Of a stretch of 64,000 nt of DNA, positions 54,844 to 64,000 are shown piece after piece (positions within the stretch are counted from its first letter, which is position 1; every line of letters starts with the position of its first letter). Source of the DNA: Dermacentor variabilis (taxonomy: Eukaryota > Arthropoda > Arachnida > Ixodida > Ixodidae); NCBI RefSeq assembly GCF_050947875.1, contig NC_134572.1, positions 154,401,105-154,465,104 of the forward strand, written 5' to 3'. The position numbers were made by a program, and so were the translations under genes. The notes under the pieces are model-generated. The model was not told the DNA's origin and searched no databases. It saw only the letters and a list, made by a program, of their open reading frames with translations.

Positions 54844-56689
54844 AGGGATTGGCTAAAAAAATTGACCTAAAATCTCCAATTTTTACATGAGCCCGCCTGT
54901 CTAGTGGGAAGTCTCTAATGTATTCAAAAGTCCTTCTTCCACACTGTGTCTTCCGCAGGTTCTCCAGGATCTTTGAGTGCTTCACATTATCGAAAGCGCC
55001 CTTGAGATCTAGGGCTAAGATGGCTCTGCTACTGCGTTTGTTGGGTGGGTCAATGACTTCCATCTTGAGCTGCAGCAGTACGTCTTGCGTGGATAGGCGC
55101 TCCCTGAAGCCAAACATGGTGTGGGGCATGTAATCGTTTTCCTCCAAATATTCTGAAAGTCTGGCATGTACTGCTTTCTCCAACAGCTTGCCGGCACACG
55201 AAGTGAGCGAAATCGGACAGAGGTTGTTAATATTTACCTCTTTGCCAGGCTTAGGGATAAAGCTGACGTCTACCGATTTCCACGCCAGGGGCAGCTTGCC
55301 AGCTCTCCAGCACTCATTGATGTAATCCCTCAGCTGGCCTAGCATATGCTTGTTCATGTTGGCGAGCAAGCCGACTGTAACTTTGTCATGTCCTGGCGTC
55401 GTACCTCTTCTCATGGTTAGTAGCGCCGCCTGTATTTCTTCTACTTCGAAGTCTATATCGAGTTCTGGATTATCTTTGCCTTGATACTGCAACACAGGCT
55501 CGTCATCTTTGGTCGTACAGAGGTATTTGCTCATCAGGGCTGCCACCATCGGCTCATCTGTACCCTCATAGCCGTGGAGGGCTCTCTTGAGGTTCCGCGG
55601 CTGCTCTCCGCTCGTCTTGCTGTGTTCGATGAGGCATCGCAGGAGGCTCCACGTCGACTTGACGCCAAGCCCACCTCTCAATGAGTCGCACTTGATTAGC
55701 CAGTTATTTTTGGCTAAGGTCCACGCGTATTCTTCCGCTTGTCGTGTAATTTCAGCGATCTTGATTATAAGCTTGCGATTGTGTTTTTGCTTTTTCCACC
55801 TTCTGGTGAGGCCTCTCCTAGCCTCCCAGAGGTGGAGAACGTGGTTCTCGACTGCCAGGACATCCTCTGAGGTGTGCAGCGTTCTCGTGACTGTCTCTCT
55901 GGCAGCTAGAAGTGACTCAGCCCATTGCTCATAATCTTCAATGGGCGAATCGAGTTGAGGACCCTTGCACTCTCGAAAAAGCGACCAATCCGTAAGCCGG
56001 GCTTGTCCCCTGTGTTTACGATGCTTGTGGTGGTCTAGGCAAATTCGGAGTATATAATGATCACTGCCTAAGGTTTCGTGCGTATTTTGCCACTCGCAAT
56101 TTTTAACATTTTTGACTAGCGTTAAATCGGGGCATGTGTCCCTTGAAACGCTGTTGCCTATTCTTGTAGGATGCTGCGGGTCCGTCAGAATAGTAAGAGC
56201 CATATCCGATATTGCTGCTGCCAGTTTCCTGCCTTTTACGTTTTCGTTGTTGTAACCCCAAAGAAAGCTGTGCGCGTTAAAATCCCCCATTATAATGAGA
56301 GGCGCAGTTTTTGCAGCCTGCATTGCTTTGCGAAAAATTTCGTCGAAGACTGCTGTCCTGTGTTTAGGTCGGCTGTATATGTTAAGTACGTACGCCCCTT
56401 TACTGGAACGAGTGTTAGGGAGGATACGAATAAACACATGTTCTATTTCAGCATTAAGTTCGAGGTCTATAGTTGAAGCCGTACTGTCTTTATGTACAAG
56501 CATGCAAGTCGAAGTGTTAGTTTGATGCGTACTGTACGACCTGAGTTTAACTGCCACATTAACGTCCTGTAGCGCGATTACATCCGGCCTCTCATCTAGA
56601 CAGTCCACATACTGTTGCAGAGATGCCTGCTTACGTTTAAAACCCCTGCAGTTCCATTGTAGTATTCTTAACTTAGTTTGACGAGTCAT
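54767..56689 (-). pseudogene. LINE-B ORF2, endonuclease and N-terminal reverse transcriptase
   Basis: Six hundred and forty codons, the longest frame in the window. The ATG at 56689 leads into KLRILQWNCRG, the start of an AP-type endonuclease. The position of the metal-binding Glu reads DVIALQDVNV, Asp in place of Glu. IIMGDFNAHSFLWGY (Asp-Asn) and TLGSDHYILRI (Asp-His) are intact. Then the linker, reverse transcriptase FIPKPGKEVN, HTMFGFRERLSTQDVLLQ and ILALDLKGAFDNVKHSKILE (first Asp). A frameshift near 54840 breaks it before the YADD motif, so it is not functional as one protein. Confidence 0.93.
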
Positions 56690-58438
56690 ATTGCAAACTG
56701 TAAGAGGTCAGTCCTTGTTCTTTAGTCAGGTCAAGCGCATCATCAGACGCAATCTGCCTGGTGCCCATTTTTCCTGTCAATCTGGGTGTTTTAGTGCGCG
56801 AGCATTCAGCGAATTCTTGTAACTTACGGTCAATCCTAATCTCGTAAGCGTGGAATTTTGAGAGATGCGGCTCTAACATTTTATGAATTGTCTGCTCTGT
56901 GATTCCTTGTAAGTACTGCTCAATTTTTTTGCTTAGCGTCTCTTCAATTCTTTCTACGCTAGCCTGTAGGCTTGGTAGCATGCGACATTCCATTTTCTCG
57001 ATTTTCTCTCGCATGCGCTTTTCCATGCTTTCCATCCATGCACTGAATTTCTTTGTAATTCCGTCCACATCTGTGCGTGTCGTACACTCCTCTGTCGAGG
57101 GTGCAGCCGCCAACGCTACGCTGCCGCCCGACGCTCCTCGGCCGAATTCTGACGTACGAGGGGGTGACTTAGTCGCACTACCTGATGGCAGCGGGGGAGG
57201 GTTGTCCTCCTCTATCGCCTGAGCTGAGGGTGCCTGAAGTGCTCTAGAGTTTCCTGTATCGTTCGCTGCCGTCTTCTCTCTAAGTTGTTGTATTTCTGGT
57301 TTGAGCCTTTCGTTCTCAGCCCTAAGTCTCTCATTAGACAACGTGAGGGGAGGGGAGGCAACCACACTGGCCCAGATCACCTTGTTGCTGCTCGATTTGT
57401 TTCCGGGACTGTGTTCTGGCTCTGGCCCATCGTGCTTGTCTGCTGGACGACCGCCTCCTTTAGGGCCCCCTCTGAAGGCTCCTGCATGCGGTCGAGGCGA
57501 AGGGTCACCCCCTGCGTCCGAGCTTGCAGGTCGGGGGCTTCGCTCTCTCTAGCGTTCCTGGAGTGATGTTGCTGACTGGCTTTTCCATTGACGGGCTTCT
57601 GGTTGGCCCCAGTTCCAGCACCGCCTCTCCTGTACTTTTGCGTGCACTGAATTGATCCCGTGGCATGAGGGCCCCGGCAAATGAGCCAGCTGGGTTGACA
57701 CTCGTGGCCCTCTTCTAGATCCGTCTGTCCGCAAGCCTGGCATCGACCGGCCTGTGGATTACGCCAAACATCGGCGCGATGTCCGATCGTGCCGCAGCGG
57801 GGACAGGCTGGCGTCGTCTTGCGGTAGAGGCGAACCGGCACAGCTTCGCCCCAATAATAAACGTGGAAAGGCACCTTCCGGCCCTCGAACGTGATCGCTG
57901 CTACGTTGGTCTCTCCTAATTTTCGGACTCCTACTACTGGAGTCTCTGGCGAATAAATGTCTTGAGTAATATCCGCTTCAGTGGCTGTGGGATCCACTTG
58001 AATAACACCACGGCTTGTGTTGTCCGATGACTTGAGGTAGGCTTGAACCACTCGGGTCTGTCCTCCAAGTTGGAGCTGTTCGATCGCAAGGACCTGACGA
58101 ATGAGTTGGGCGTTCTTGATGCCAATAATAATTATATTCTGGTCCCAGGCCGGCCAAATAGCGAGCGCCTGCGACGCCCGCGGAATGCCGGCGGCAGCGT
58201 ACGTTGCTTCCCCGATCTGGTTGCTGCCCTTAAATTGTGCGAGGTTAAGAGTTCCCTTTGGCTTGATGATGACCACAGCGTCTTCCGCTCAGAATTTCGG
58301 CATGACTTGTGGCTTCCAGCGTTTACTTAAAGCTTGCTTGCCAAGAGCCACAGTGGTGACATGGCCGTCACTGTCGCTGCCGTGGCTGCGCTGATGTTCG
58401 GAACGGGCGCGCGTCGAGGTTGCTCGCTCCCGTCGTTC
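56673..58438 (-). pseudogene. LINE-B ORF1 (zinc knuckles and coiled coil)
   Basis: Frame 57377-58276 contains AIWPAWDQNIIIIGIKNAQL and the nucleocapsid region: CPRCGTIGHRADVW (the fourth ligand, a Cys, is replaced by Trp), CQACGQTDLEEGHEC and CRGPHATGSIQC. Above 58276 the sequence reads back through one stop to GHVTTVALGKQALSKRWKPQ. Frame 56673-57380 is the C-terminal part with NERLRAENERLKPEIQQLRE, a clear coiled coil, then KKFSAWMESMEKRMREKIEK. A frameshift joins the two. The stop of this ORF overlaps the ORF2 start by a few bases. Confidence 0.88.
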
Positions 58439-58445
58439 CAACTGT

Positions 58446-58905
58446 TTAACGCGACAGCGTTAAGGAGCTCGTGTCGCAGAAAAGCCGGTGTCGGCGTAGG
58501 TGACGGTGTCAGCGGCGTTGGCCGTGAGCGATAAATCCCAGCAGGCGCTTCATGAATAAAAAACAACTTGCAAGATGGGCTGGGTGGGAATCGAACCAGG
58601 GTCTCCGAAGTGTGAGACGGAGACGTTACCACTGAGGCACGAGTTCGATGCTTCAAAGCGGTACAAAAGCACCTCTAGTGAACGCGGTGTTGCCTTAGAA
58701 AGAGTTGTTTCTAAGGCTCAGGCGTGCGTCGCTTGCTAAGGCGCACATTTCGTTGTCGCGCCGAACGCTGCGTTGCTCGACGCGTAGTTGCTGCGCCGTA
58801 GCCCATTGTCTTACACCTCTTGGCGGGTCGACGGGAACGCTGTCGCTTTCCACTCTTGAAGGCGAAGCTTAAGCGTCCTCCAATTTTTCTGGATGGTATA
58901 CTCCG
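58446..58905 (-). repeat. Interspersed repeat with tRNA-like module
   Basis: The middle part (58575-58655), on the minus strand, resembles a tRNA: GTGCCTCAGTGGTAACG (A-box-like, 58629-58639), a CTCCG/CGGAG anticodon-stem pair with a 10-base loop, and a perfect B box GGTTCGATTCC (58587-58597). The loop is too long for a functional tRNA. The rest has no coding features. I judge it a tRNA-derived SINE or a composite repeat; both outer limits are approximate. Confidence 0.6.
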
Positions 58906-59274
58906 TAGTTTCATCAAAAACTGGCGCCTCCGCGGTCGAAAGCTCCATTTCTCACATGCTGTCTGGGTCATAGCCCCGTACGAGAGCCATGGAGGCCGCG
59001 TTTGGTGCCGCGTCCGCGGCTACCGCGCCTACGGCGTTCGCGTGGTTGAAGAATACAGTCCCGTAGCACTGCCAAAAATTGGCCCACCTGGATAATAATG
59101 ATGTTCACGGGTTCCTGGTAACTTCACGGATGTAGTCCGACTGGTTTCGGGCGGTGCAGAACAAATTTTTGGCGGCAGGATATCGATTCGATGGAACCGA
59201 CGTTTTGTTAGGATTAGGTCGCACAAATACACATCAGTGGTAAAAGTCGTGTACGCCTTCTGAAAGTTTTAAGG
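58906..59274. other. No gene seen
   Basis: GC-rich at 58960-59050 with a possible frame in the minus strand (no domain). Probably part of an unknown repeat. Its right part ends in the SINE target duplication. Confidence 0.45.
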
Positions 59275-59516
59275 TACCCGCCGTGGTTGCTCAGTGGCTA
59301 TGGTGTTGGGCTGCTGAGCACGAGGTCGCGGGATCGAATCCCGGTCACGGCGGCCGCATTTTGATGGGGGTGAAATGCGAAAACACCCGTGTGCTTAGAT
59401 TTAGGTGCACGTTAAAGAACCCCAGGTGGTCAAAATTTCCGGAGTCCTCCACTACGGCGTGCCTCATAATCAGAAAGTGGTTTTGGCACGTAAAACCCCA
59501 AATATTATTAATATTG
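59275..59516 (+). mobile_element. SINE, full-length copy with 11-bp target duplication
   Basis: 242 bp: CCGCCGTGGTTGCTCAGTGG start, A box TTGCTCAGTGG (59287-59297), B box GGATCGAATCC (59331-59341), the conserved body (AAAGAACCCCAGGTGGTCAA, TTTTGGCACGTAAAACCCC) and an ATTATTAAT tail. AAGTTTTAAGG flanks both sides (59264-59274 and 59517-59527). This is the best copy and can serve as reference for the others. Confidence 0.95.
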
Positions 59517-59527
59517 AAGTTTTAAGG

Positions 59528-59849
59528 CTCATAGATACAATCAAGAAATATTTTCCTCACGAAAGGTCATTTGAGAAGATGACATAACATATTTTAAAAA
59601 ATTACATAATAGGAAAATTTCTGGACACAACTTCTGACTAGAATTTTCAGTATGAAGCAATGTGACTCCATAACGGGCAGCAGTCTTATTACGCCTCAAA
59701 CCAGGTCCTTTGCCATTGATTTCCCTTATTTCCCGGTGGTGGCGTAAATGATTATAGGCTTCTGAACTATCAAGCGCACAAATAAACAACATATTAACTA
59801 ACAAATAAATAAGTAAGAAGAGAGCGATATTTCAAAAGTGGAAAGAGAG
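59528..59849. other. No gene seen
   Basis: A+T-rich sequence between the SINE and the next element end; no convincing frame. Confidence 0.5.
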
Positions 59850-60170
59850 AGAGAGATAATTTATTTGAATGAAGCCACAGAGGTCGGCCTCAGCCAACGT
59901 GCTCTAGCCTGCTACTCGGCACAGGAGGAGGGGAAACAGGGACATAAAGGTGTGATGAGGGATGATAATTACATAGAAAGAGGAATGTGCAACAGTGAAA
60001 GCAAGTTCAACATTCTGATAATAAACATTCAGAAAGCTAATTCATGAAGCCACTATCTGGTTCCGTATATAGTCAGTAGCCGCCAATTCAAGTGAACTTA
60101 AAGCCGCTAGGACGAAGCTGGTGTGTGGGCCTCGCCTGCATGAGCAGCACAAGCGCCAAAGAAAAGCTTT
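59850..60170 (-). mobile_element. 3' end of an unidentified element
   Basis: On the minus strand ends CAAATAAATTATCTCTCTC plus more CT units: a polyadenylation signal and simple tail, like 30770-30869. The upstream part has no motif. Confidence 0.4.
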
Positions 60171-61573
60171 ATAGCATGTAAAGAGCTGTAACAAGCGGCT
60201 CCAGCACGGCGAGCAGCTGCAGGACACTTTTAGCGGCCTGATTCTGGAGACCACGAAGAATCACACGCATTGACTTCACCATGTGCTTCAGCATTTCCTG
60301 TACAGTTTCCTTCTCATTGTGTCCATCTCCTTGCTTGCCCGTAGTGCCACCGGTTTCATTGGCCGTATCATTCTTGGCTTCATGGCGCAGAAAATCACTA
60401 GGGCCCGCTGGCGTGGCCGTGGACCTAGAGGGCAGCAACGCCCATTCCGTGTATTTATCAGCCGGTGGAGGTGAATGCTTGACGCGTGCTGTCATCGATC
60501 TGGAATTAGCATTGGCGCCGTTACCGTCCTCGATGCGCGCACAGGCAGAGGTGGTCGTGGAGCCCGTGCCCCGCTATGTACTTCTGAAATGTTTTTGTGG
60601 CGCCTCTTTCGCGATCGTCGGTCACTTTGGCGAACAGATTGAGCAGCCTCTTTACGTGAAGGTTGGTCTCTCGCCATTTTTCGAAGAATATGAACTTCTT
60701 GCTTCATCTTTGGGCATTCCTTCGAAGTCGCTTCCTAAGAGCCAGTACAGTTGGGACATTTAAATGAAGACGCATCACAGTAGATGGTATTATACTCTTC
60801 ACCGCAACGCGAGCAGGTGGCTTCACTTCTACAAACAGCGCTTATGTGTCCTACCTTTAGACATTTCCGGCACTGAACGGGCCTCGGAACGAATGGTAGT
60901 ACACGGTGTATCACGTAGCCCACTTTGACAGATGCTGGTAATGTCGAAGTATCAAATATTAACTTCATACATCGGGAGTTCCCCAAGCGGTGAATCTGCA
61001 GAATGCGCAGCGATGACCTCAAAACACCCTTGAGGTCCGCATGCTTGATGTCAAGCTCCACGTCGGAAATCACACCAGTCGTTGTCTCCTTCCCGTAAGT
61101 AATTAATGAGCAGACGGGGATTGCGCTTAACTGTGGAATGGTCTTAAAATGCTCGAGTATTGGGGAATTTTTCACATATATTGTCAGGATGTTCTTGCAA
61201 GTGTTGATCCTGATCTCGTTGATTTGCCCAGAGCCACACTTTCAAAATATTCGGTTAGAAACTGCCTGCTGGGGGAGTTCATGCTACGTGACGTCCACAC
61301 CGGCATGTAAGAAACCATGAAGGATTCCTGCTCACTCTGATTCGATGAAGTCGTCTCAGTCGACATATGGCGCATCTTCTTCATACTGTGTCCCATGACT
61401 ACGGTGTAGGCGCCGTCAGAGTCCATGGCTTCTGGCGCGGAGCTCATCCCAGAATCGAGCTGGTCCGAGCTTCCATAGGCACGTCGTCCAAAAGTGAGCG
61501 ATGAAGAAGACGACTGAACTTGTTCAGGTGGTCGTGGGAACATCTCGTATTTCCGATACGTGACATAGTGCAC
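60170..61573 (-). pseudogene. LINE-D ORF1 (zinc knuckles)
   Basis: The first frame (61184-61573) opens MHYVTYRKYEMFPRPPEQVQ with a Ser-rich stretch, the second (60735-61175) gives SPILEHFKTIPQLSAIPVCS and then the nucleocapsid CRKCLKVGHISAVCRSEATC, a CX2CX4HX4C knuckle, plus a second Cys cluster CSRCGEEYNTIYC and CPNC. The last part (60169-60495) ends with KSVLQLLAVLEPLVTALYML, a hydrophobic helix common at ORF1 ends. A frameshift near 61180 and another near 60700 break it. Confidence 0.82.
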
Positions 61574-61575
61574 AT
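60170..61575 (-). mobile_element. LINE-D, inverted 5' part with ORF1
   Basis: Carries ORF1 of an I-group LINE on the minus strand, adjacent to ORF2 of presumably the same element on the plus strand (61576-63388). Head-to-head arrangement of a LINE 5' and 3' part is the typical product of twin priming. The endonuclease and the first half of reverse transcriptase are missing at the join. Confidence 0.7.
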
Positions 61576-63388
61576 TTCATTGTCTTACCACCTTCAAGAC
61601 ATACCACAGGTGGAATCTGTTAAATACCTTGGAATTATTTATAACGCCTCTCTCAACTGGCGCTCACATATAGATCATTTGACTGGGAAAGGTACCCGTG
61701 CAATTGGCATATTGCGTAGGCTGAGCAGTCGTCGAATAGGATTGAGAAGAGATACACTCCTAATGATATATCGTATGTACGTTCGCCCTGTATTAGAATT
61801 TGGTTGCGTGCTCTTCTCTGGAGCTCCAGCCTACATGTCCCGTCCTCTAATCCTCTTAGAAAGAGCAGCGTTACGTCTGTGTTTAGGTCTTCCTAAATTT
61901 GTTGCAAATTCTATTCTTTATCTAGAATCCCGTGTCCCGCCACTTTCGTGCAGGTTCCGGCTTTTGACGGTGCAGACGTTCTTAAGGATTTACGAATCAC
62001 CACTGCGTCATCCCCAGCTAATCTTTATTTCACAACCTGCGTTGTTTTTCGGTGTCATCTGGCCGCGACTACATAATCCGCAAATTATATTCGTGCAAAA
62101 ATTACTTGATTGTTTGGGCGTGCGCATATGCGATGCTCTTCCTATTACCGACAGAGCTGTTGCCACGGATATTCAATTTGATCACATCTTTCCTAATAAT
62201 GCAAAATTACTTCCACACCGCATTCTAGACGGTATATTACAAGATCACCTGAAAAACCTTCAAACAAACGTTGTAATTGCTACAGATGCTTCACAATGTG
62301 AAGAAAAGTCAGGTGTAGGAATATTTTCCCCGATTCTCGATTGGACATTTTCTCTTCGGCTGCCAGATTTCATACCGATTTTTTTATCCGAATTCATGGC
62401 CGTGGTGCTGGCATTACGCAAATTAGGACCATCAATTACGTCAGCCGTGATAGTCACTGATTCTTTATCATTGTGCTCATCCCTTACTGCTTCTAGTGAT
62501 TCTCGCGTAATGAGGACATTTCAATCATTGGTACCTGGTTACTTGAGAAGCGTGCGTTTGATTTGGGTGCCTGGCCATAAAGGACTAATCATTAATGACA
62601 TTGCAGACTCTCTAGCCAAGGCAACAATAAGTGGCCCGATTCTTCCTTGCTGCCCTTTGACTGCTTATGTTACTGCAGCTAGGTTTCGCAGGAGTATCAT
62701 TATACAGTCAGTATCAGGCTCCGCAATTACTAACTCTGTGGATTACGGACATCTCTTGCACCCTTGGAACAGAGATTTTTGCCGAACACGGAAAATTGAA
62801 GTGTCCATCACAAAGCTGCGCTGCCGTATACCTGCATTGAACTTCTACCTCCACAGGTCTGGTCTGGTCCCCTCACCATTATGCTCATTCTGTGGCGAAG
62901 CGGAGACAATCGACCATTTCTTGTAGTCTTGCAGACGTTTTTCTATTATAAGAAAACGACTACTCGAAATCCCGCTTCGCTCTATTGGTCTAACTTTATC
63001 AGTGCCTGTGATCCTATCTTTTGGAGCCTCCATTGTTGGGTTCAGCAACATAAATGTTTGCTTGGCGATCCAAAATTACCTAATTGAAACCAAGCGATTT
63101 CCATGTTAGATTGATCGTTCTCCCTCCCAACCATAGCTTTCTTTTATTTCTTATCTTTTATTAACTATTATTGTTAATATTATTATTATCTTATACCCGG
63201 TTTTCATCTGATTATTTCCTTTTTCTCCAAACACAACACGTTTACTTTTAACTCACACGCCCAAATTGGTAACTCCCTTGTTATCATTATTATTTAGGCA
63301 CCTAATTACACCACCCGATTCTTGGCCAATCCCCCACTGTGGGTATATGCCACGGCCACTCAGGACAACAACAACAACAACAACAACA
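61576..63388 (+). mobile_element. LINE-D, 3' part with end of ORF2 and (CAA)n tail
   Basis: Plus strand: thumb of reverse transcriptase, RNase H and Cys-rich C-terminus, then a 3' UTR and (CAA)n at 63366-63388. I elements typically end in triplet repeats. The 5' boundary of this part is the inversion point. Confidence 0.8.
61590..62926 (+). pseudogene. LINE-D ORF2, reverse transcriptase thumb, RNase H and C-terminus
   Basis: The real sequence starts after the inversion point with VESVKYLGIIYNASLNWRSH, the beginning of the thumb; the first 20 or so residues of the open frame are antisense to ORF1. It continues with YRMYVRPVLEFGCVLFSGAP and the RNase H: NVVIATDASQCEEKSGVGIF (Asp), PIFLSEFMAVVLALRKL (Glu), VIVTDSLSLCSSLTASSD (Asp), LIWVPGHKGLIINDIADSLA (final region). 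The end is a Cys/His segment, PLCSFCGEAETIDHFL, cut by a stop right after it, where a final Cys is read as SCRRF beyond the stop. All RNase H catalytic residues are intact. Confidence 0.93.
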
Positions 63389-64000
63389 TCTTCTTGCTCC
63401 TCTTCCATAAAGTGAAGCTCACGAAAATGGGAAAAACGTAAAAAAATTGCATAACAGCTACAGATCCAGAGCATCAGTGAGCTCTGGGCACTTCTTCCTC
63501 TTCCTTCGTTCTATTCAAAAGTGTTAAAGGACAAGACAGCAAATAGAGAAAGCGTGTATTCCGTTATTGAGCTGCTGATATAGCATATGACGAAACAAAA
63601 TCAATAAGGAAAATGCACAGTATTGACTAGCGACTTTTATAAAATAGCGCAGCCAAACGTATTGTTTTCTAAGCCGGGTAGTTGCCTTGAAGTTTGCCTC
63701 ACTTACCTGAAACTTCCCTCAGTACCTCTTGGCCTCGAATTAACGCGTGATAACTCTTACCAACTGAAAACCTCATGTATGTCTTACTGTAGAAAGACCA
63801 TATGCCGTATATACGATATACTATATACTGTAGAAAGGCCATTTGTCTCGCCCTGGTACAAAACGGGTCAGAGTTATGCGATAGTTCCCAAATTCTTTCT
63901 TCTATCAAGACTTATTGCCACGCACCGTGCATGAAAGTGCCCCCCTCCAGTAGAAAGAGAGCGAACAGTTCTTCGAATCAATCAGTTACGTGGAACCACA
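63389..64000. other. No gene seen to the end of the window
   Basis: Short frames only. A local duplication of CTGTAGAAAG(A/G)CCAT at 63788 and 63829 is the only structure noted. Confidence 0.5.

Larger units (their letters stand above)
53108..58445 (-). mobile_element. LINE-B, nearly complete RNase H-bearing I-group LINE
   Basis: On the minus strand: ORF1 (zinc knuckles, coiled coil), ORF2 (endonuclease, reverse transcriptase, RNase H, Cys/His C-terminus), AATAAAACG and a (CAT)n tail at 53108-53125. It is the longest LINE here. It lacks the 5' UTR, because a tRNA-like repeat begins within or at the start of ORF1. ORF2 is split by a few frameshifts. Confidence 0.92.

Noticed and set aside
58575..58655. 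Possible genuine tRNA gene on the minus strand
   Set aside because: The B box is perfect, but the anticodon loop would have 10 bases and the acceptor arm does not pair; better a tRNA-derived repeat.

Overview
This window looks like eukaryotic, non-coding-rich arthropod DNA, most probably from a hard (ixodid) tick. The basis is a tRNA-derived SINE family with a conserved B box and an (ATT)n tail in seven copies, an RTE-clade LINE, RNase H-bearing I-group LINEs and several Ty3/Gypsy lineages that I associate with tick genomes. There are no operons, rRNA genes or CRISPR arrays. I recognise one host gene, and only in part: two plus-strand exons (31173-31286 and 33610-33817) of an acyl-CoA synthetase / luciferase-like (ANL superfamily) enzyme, joined by a 2.3 kb intron.

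Layout. 1-7.6 kb: no recognisable gene, a few simple and dispersed repeats. 7.6-27.9 kb: a deep nest of transposable elements. A minus-strand I-group LINE (LINE-A) is cut twice. Cut one, at about 7.88-9.81 kb, is a minus-strand RTE copy that itself holds a SINE with an 18-bp target duplication. Cut two, at 11.235-24.041 kb, is a plus-strand CR1/Jockey-type LINE whose (TATG)n tail holds a minus-strand Gypsy element (14682-23833). That Gypsy element is interrupted in its integrase C-terminus by a second, internally deleted Gypsy element (17256-20078) with 184-bp LTRs and a 5-bp CTTCC duplication. 27.9-28.4 kb: a 530-bp MITE with 22-bp inverted ends and TTA duplications (PIF/Harbinger type). 28.4-31.1 kb: SINE copies and simple repeats. 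31.1-33.8 kb: the host exons. 34-36 kb: SINE and LINE fragments. 36.1-38.7 kb: a second CR1/Jockey-type LINE (minus). 39.1-41.6 kb: a decayed Gypsy (minus). 43.6-47.6 kb: a Gypsy (plus) with pol nearly continuous. 47.9 kb: a decayed hammerhead-ribozyme-like fold. 48.2-51.4 kb: an internally deleted Gypsy (plus). 51.5-52.9 kb and 53.1-58.4 kb: RNase H-bearing LINEs (minus). 58.4-58.9 kb: a repeat with a tRNA-like module. 59.3 kb: a full-length SINE with an 11-bp duplication. 60.2-63.4 kb: a LINE whose 5' part is inverted relative to its 3' part. The last 0.6 kb shows nothing recognisable.

How the parts relate. Almost all coding capacity is retroelement gag/pol in several stages of decay, so most entries are typed as pseudogenes. 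The nest gives a relative order of insertion: LINE-A first, then RTE and CR1/Jockey LINE, then the outer Gypsy, then the inner Gypsy, with the SINE younger than the RTE. The most unusual element is the outer Gypsy. It appears to carry integrase upstream of reverse transcriptase and a SCAN-like capsid, a combination known from Gmr1-like elements. Alignments were done by eye; element boundaries are good to a few bases where target duplications are cited and to tens of bases elsewhere.
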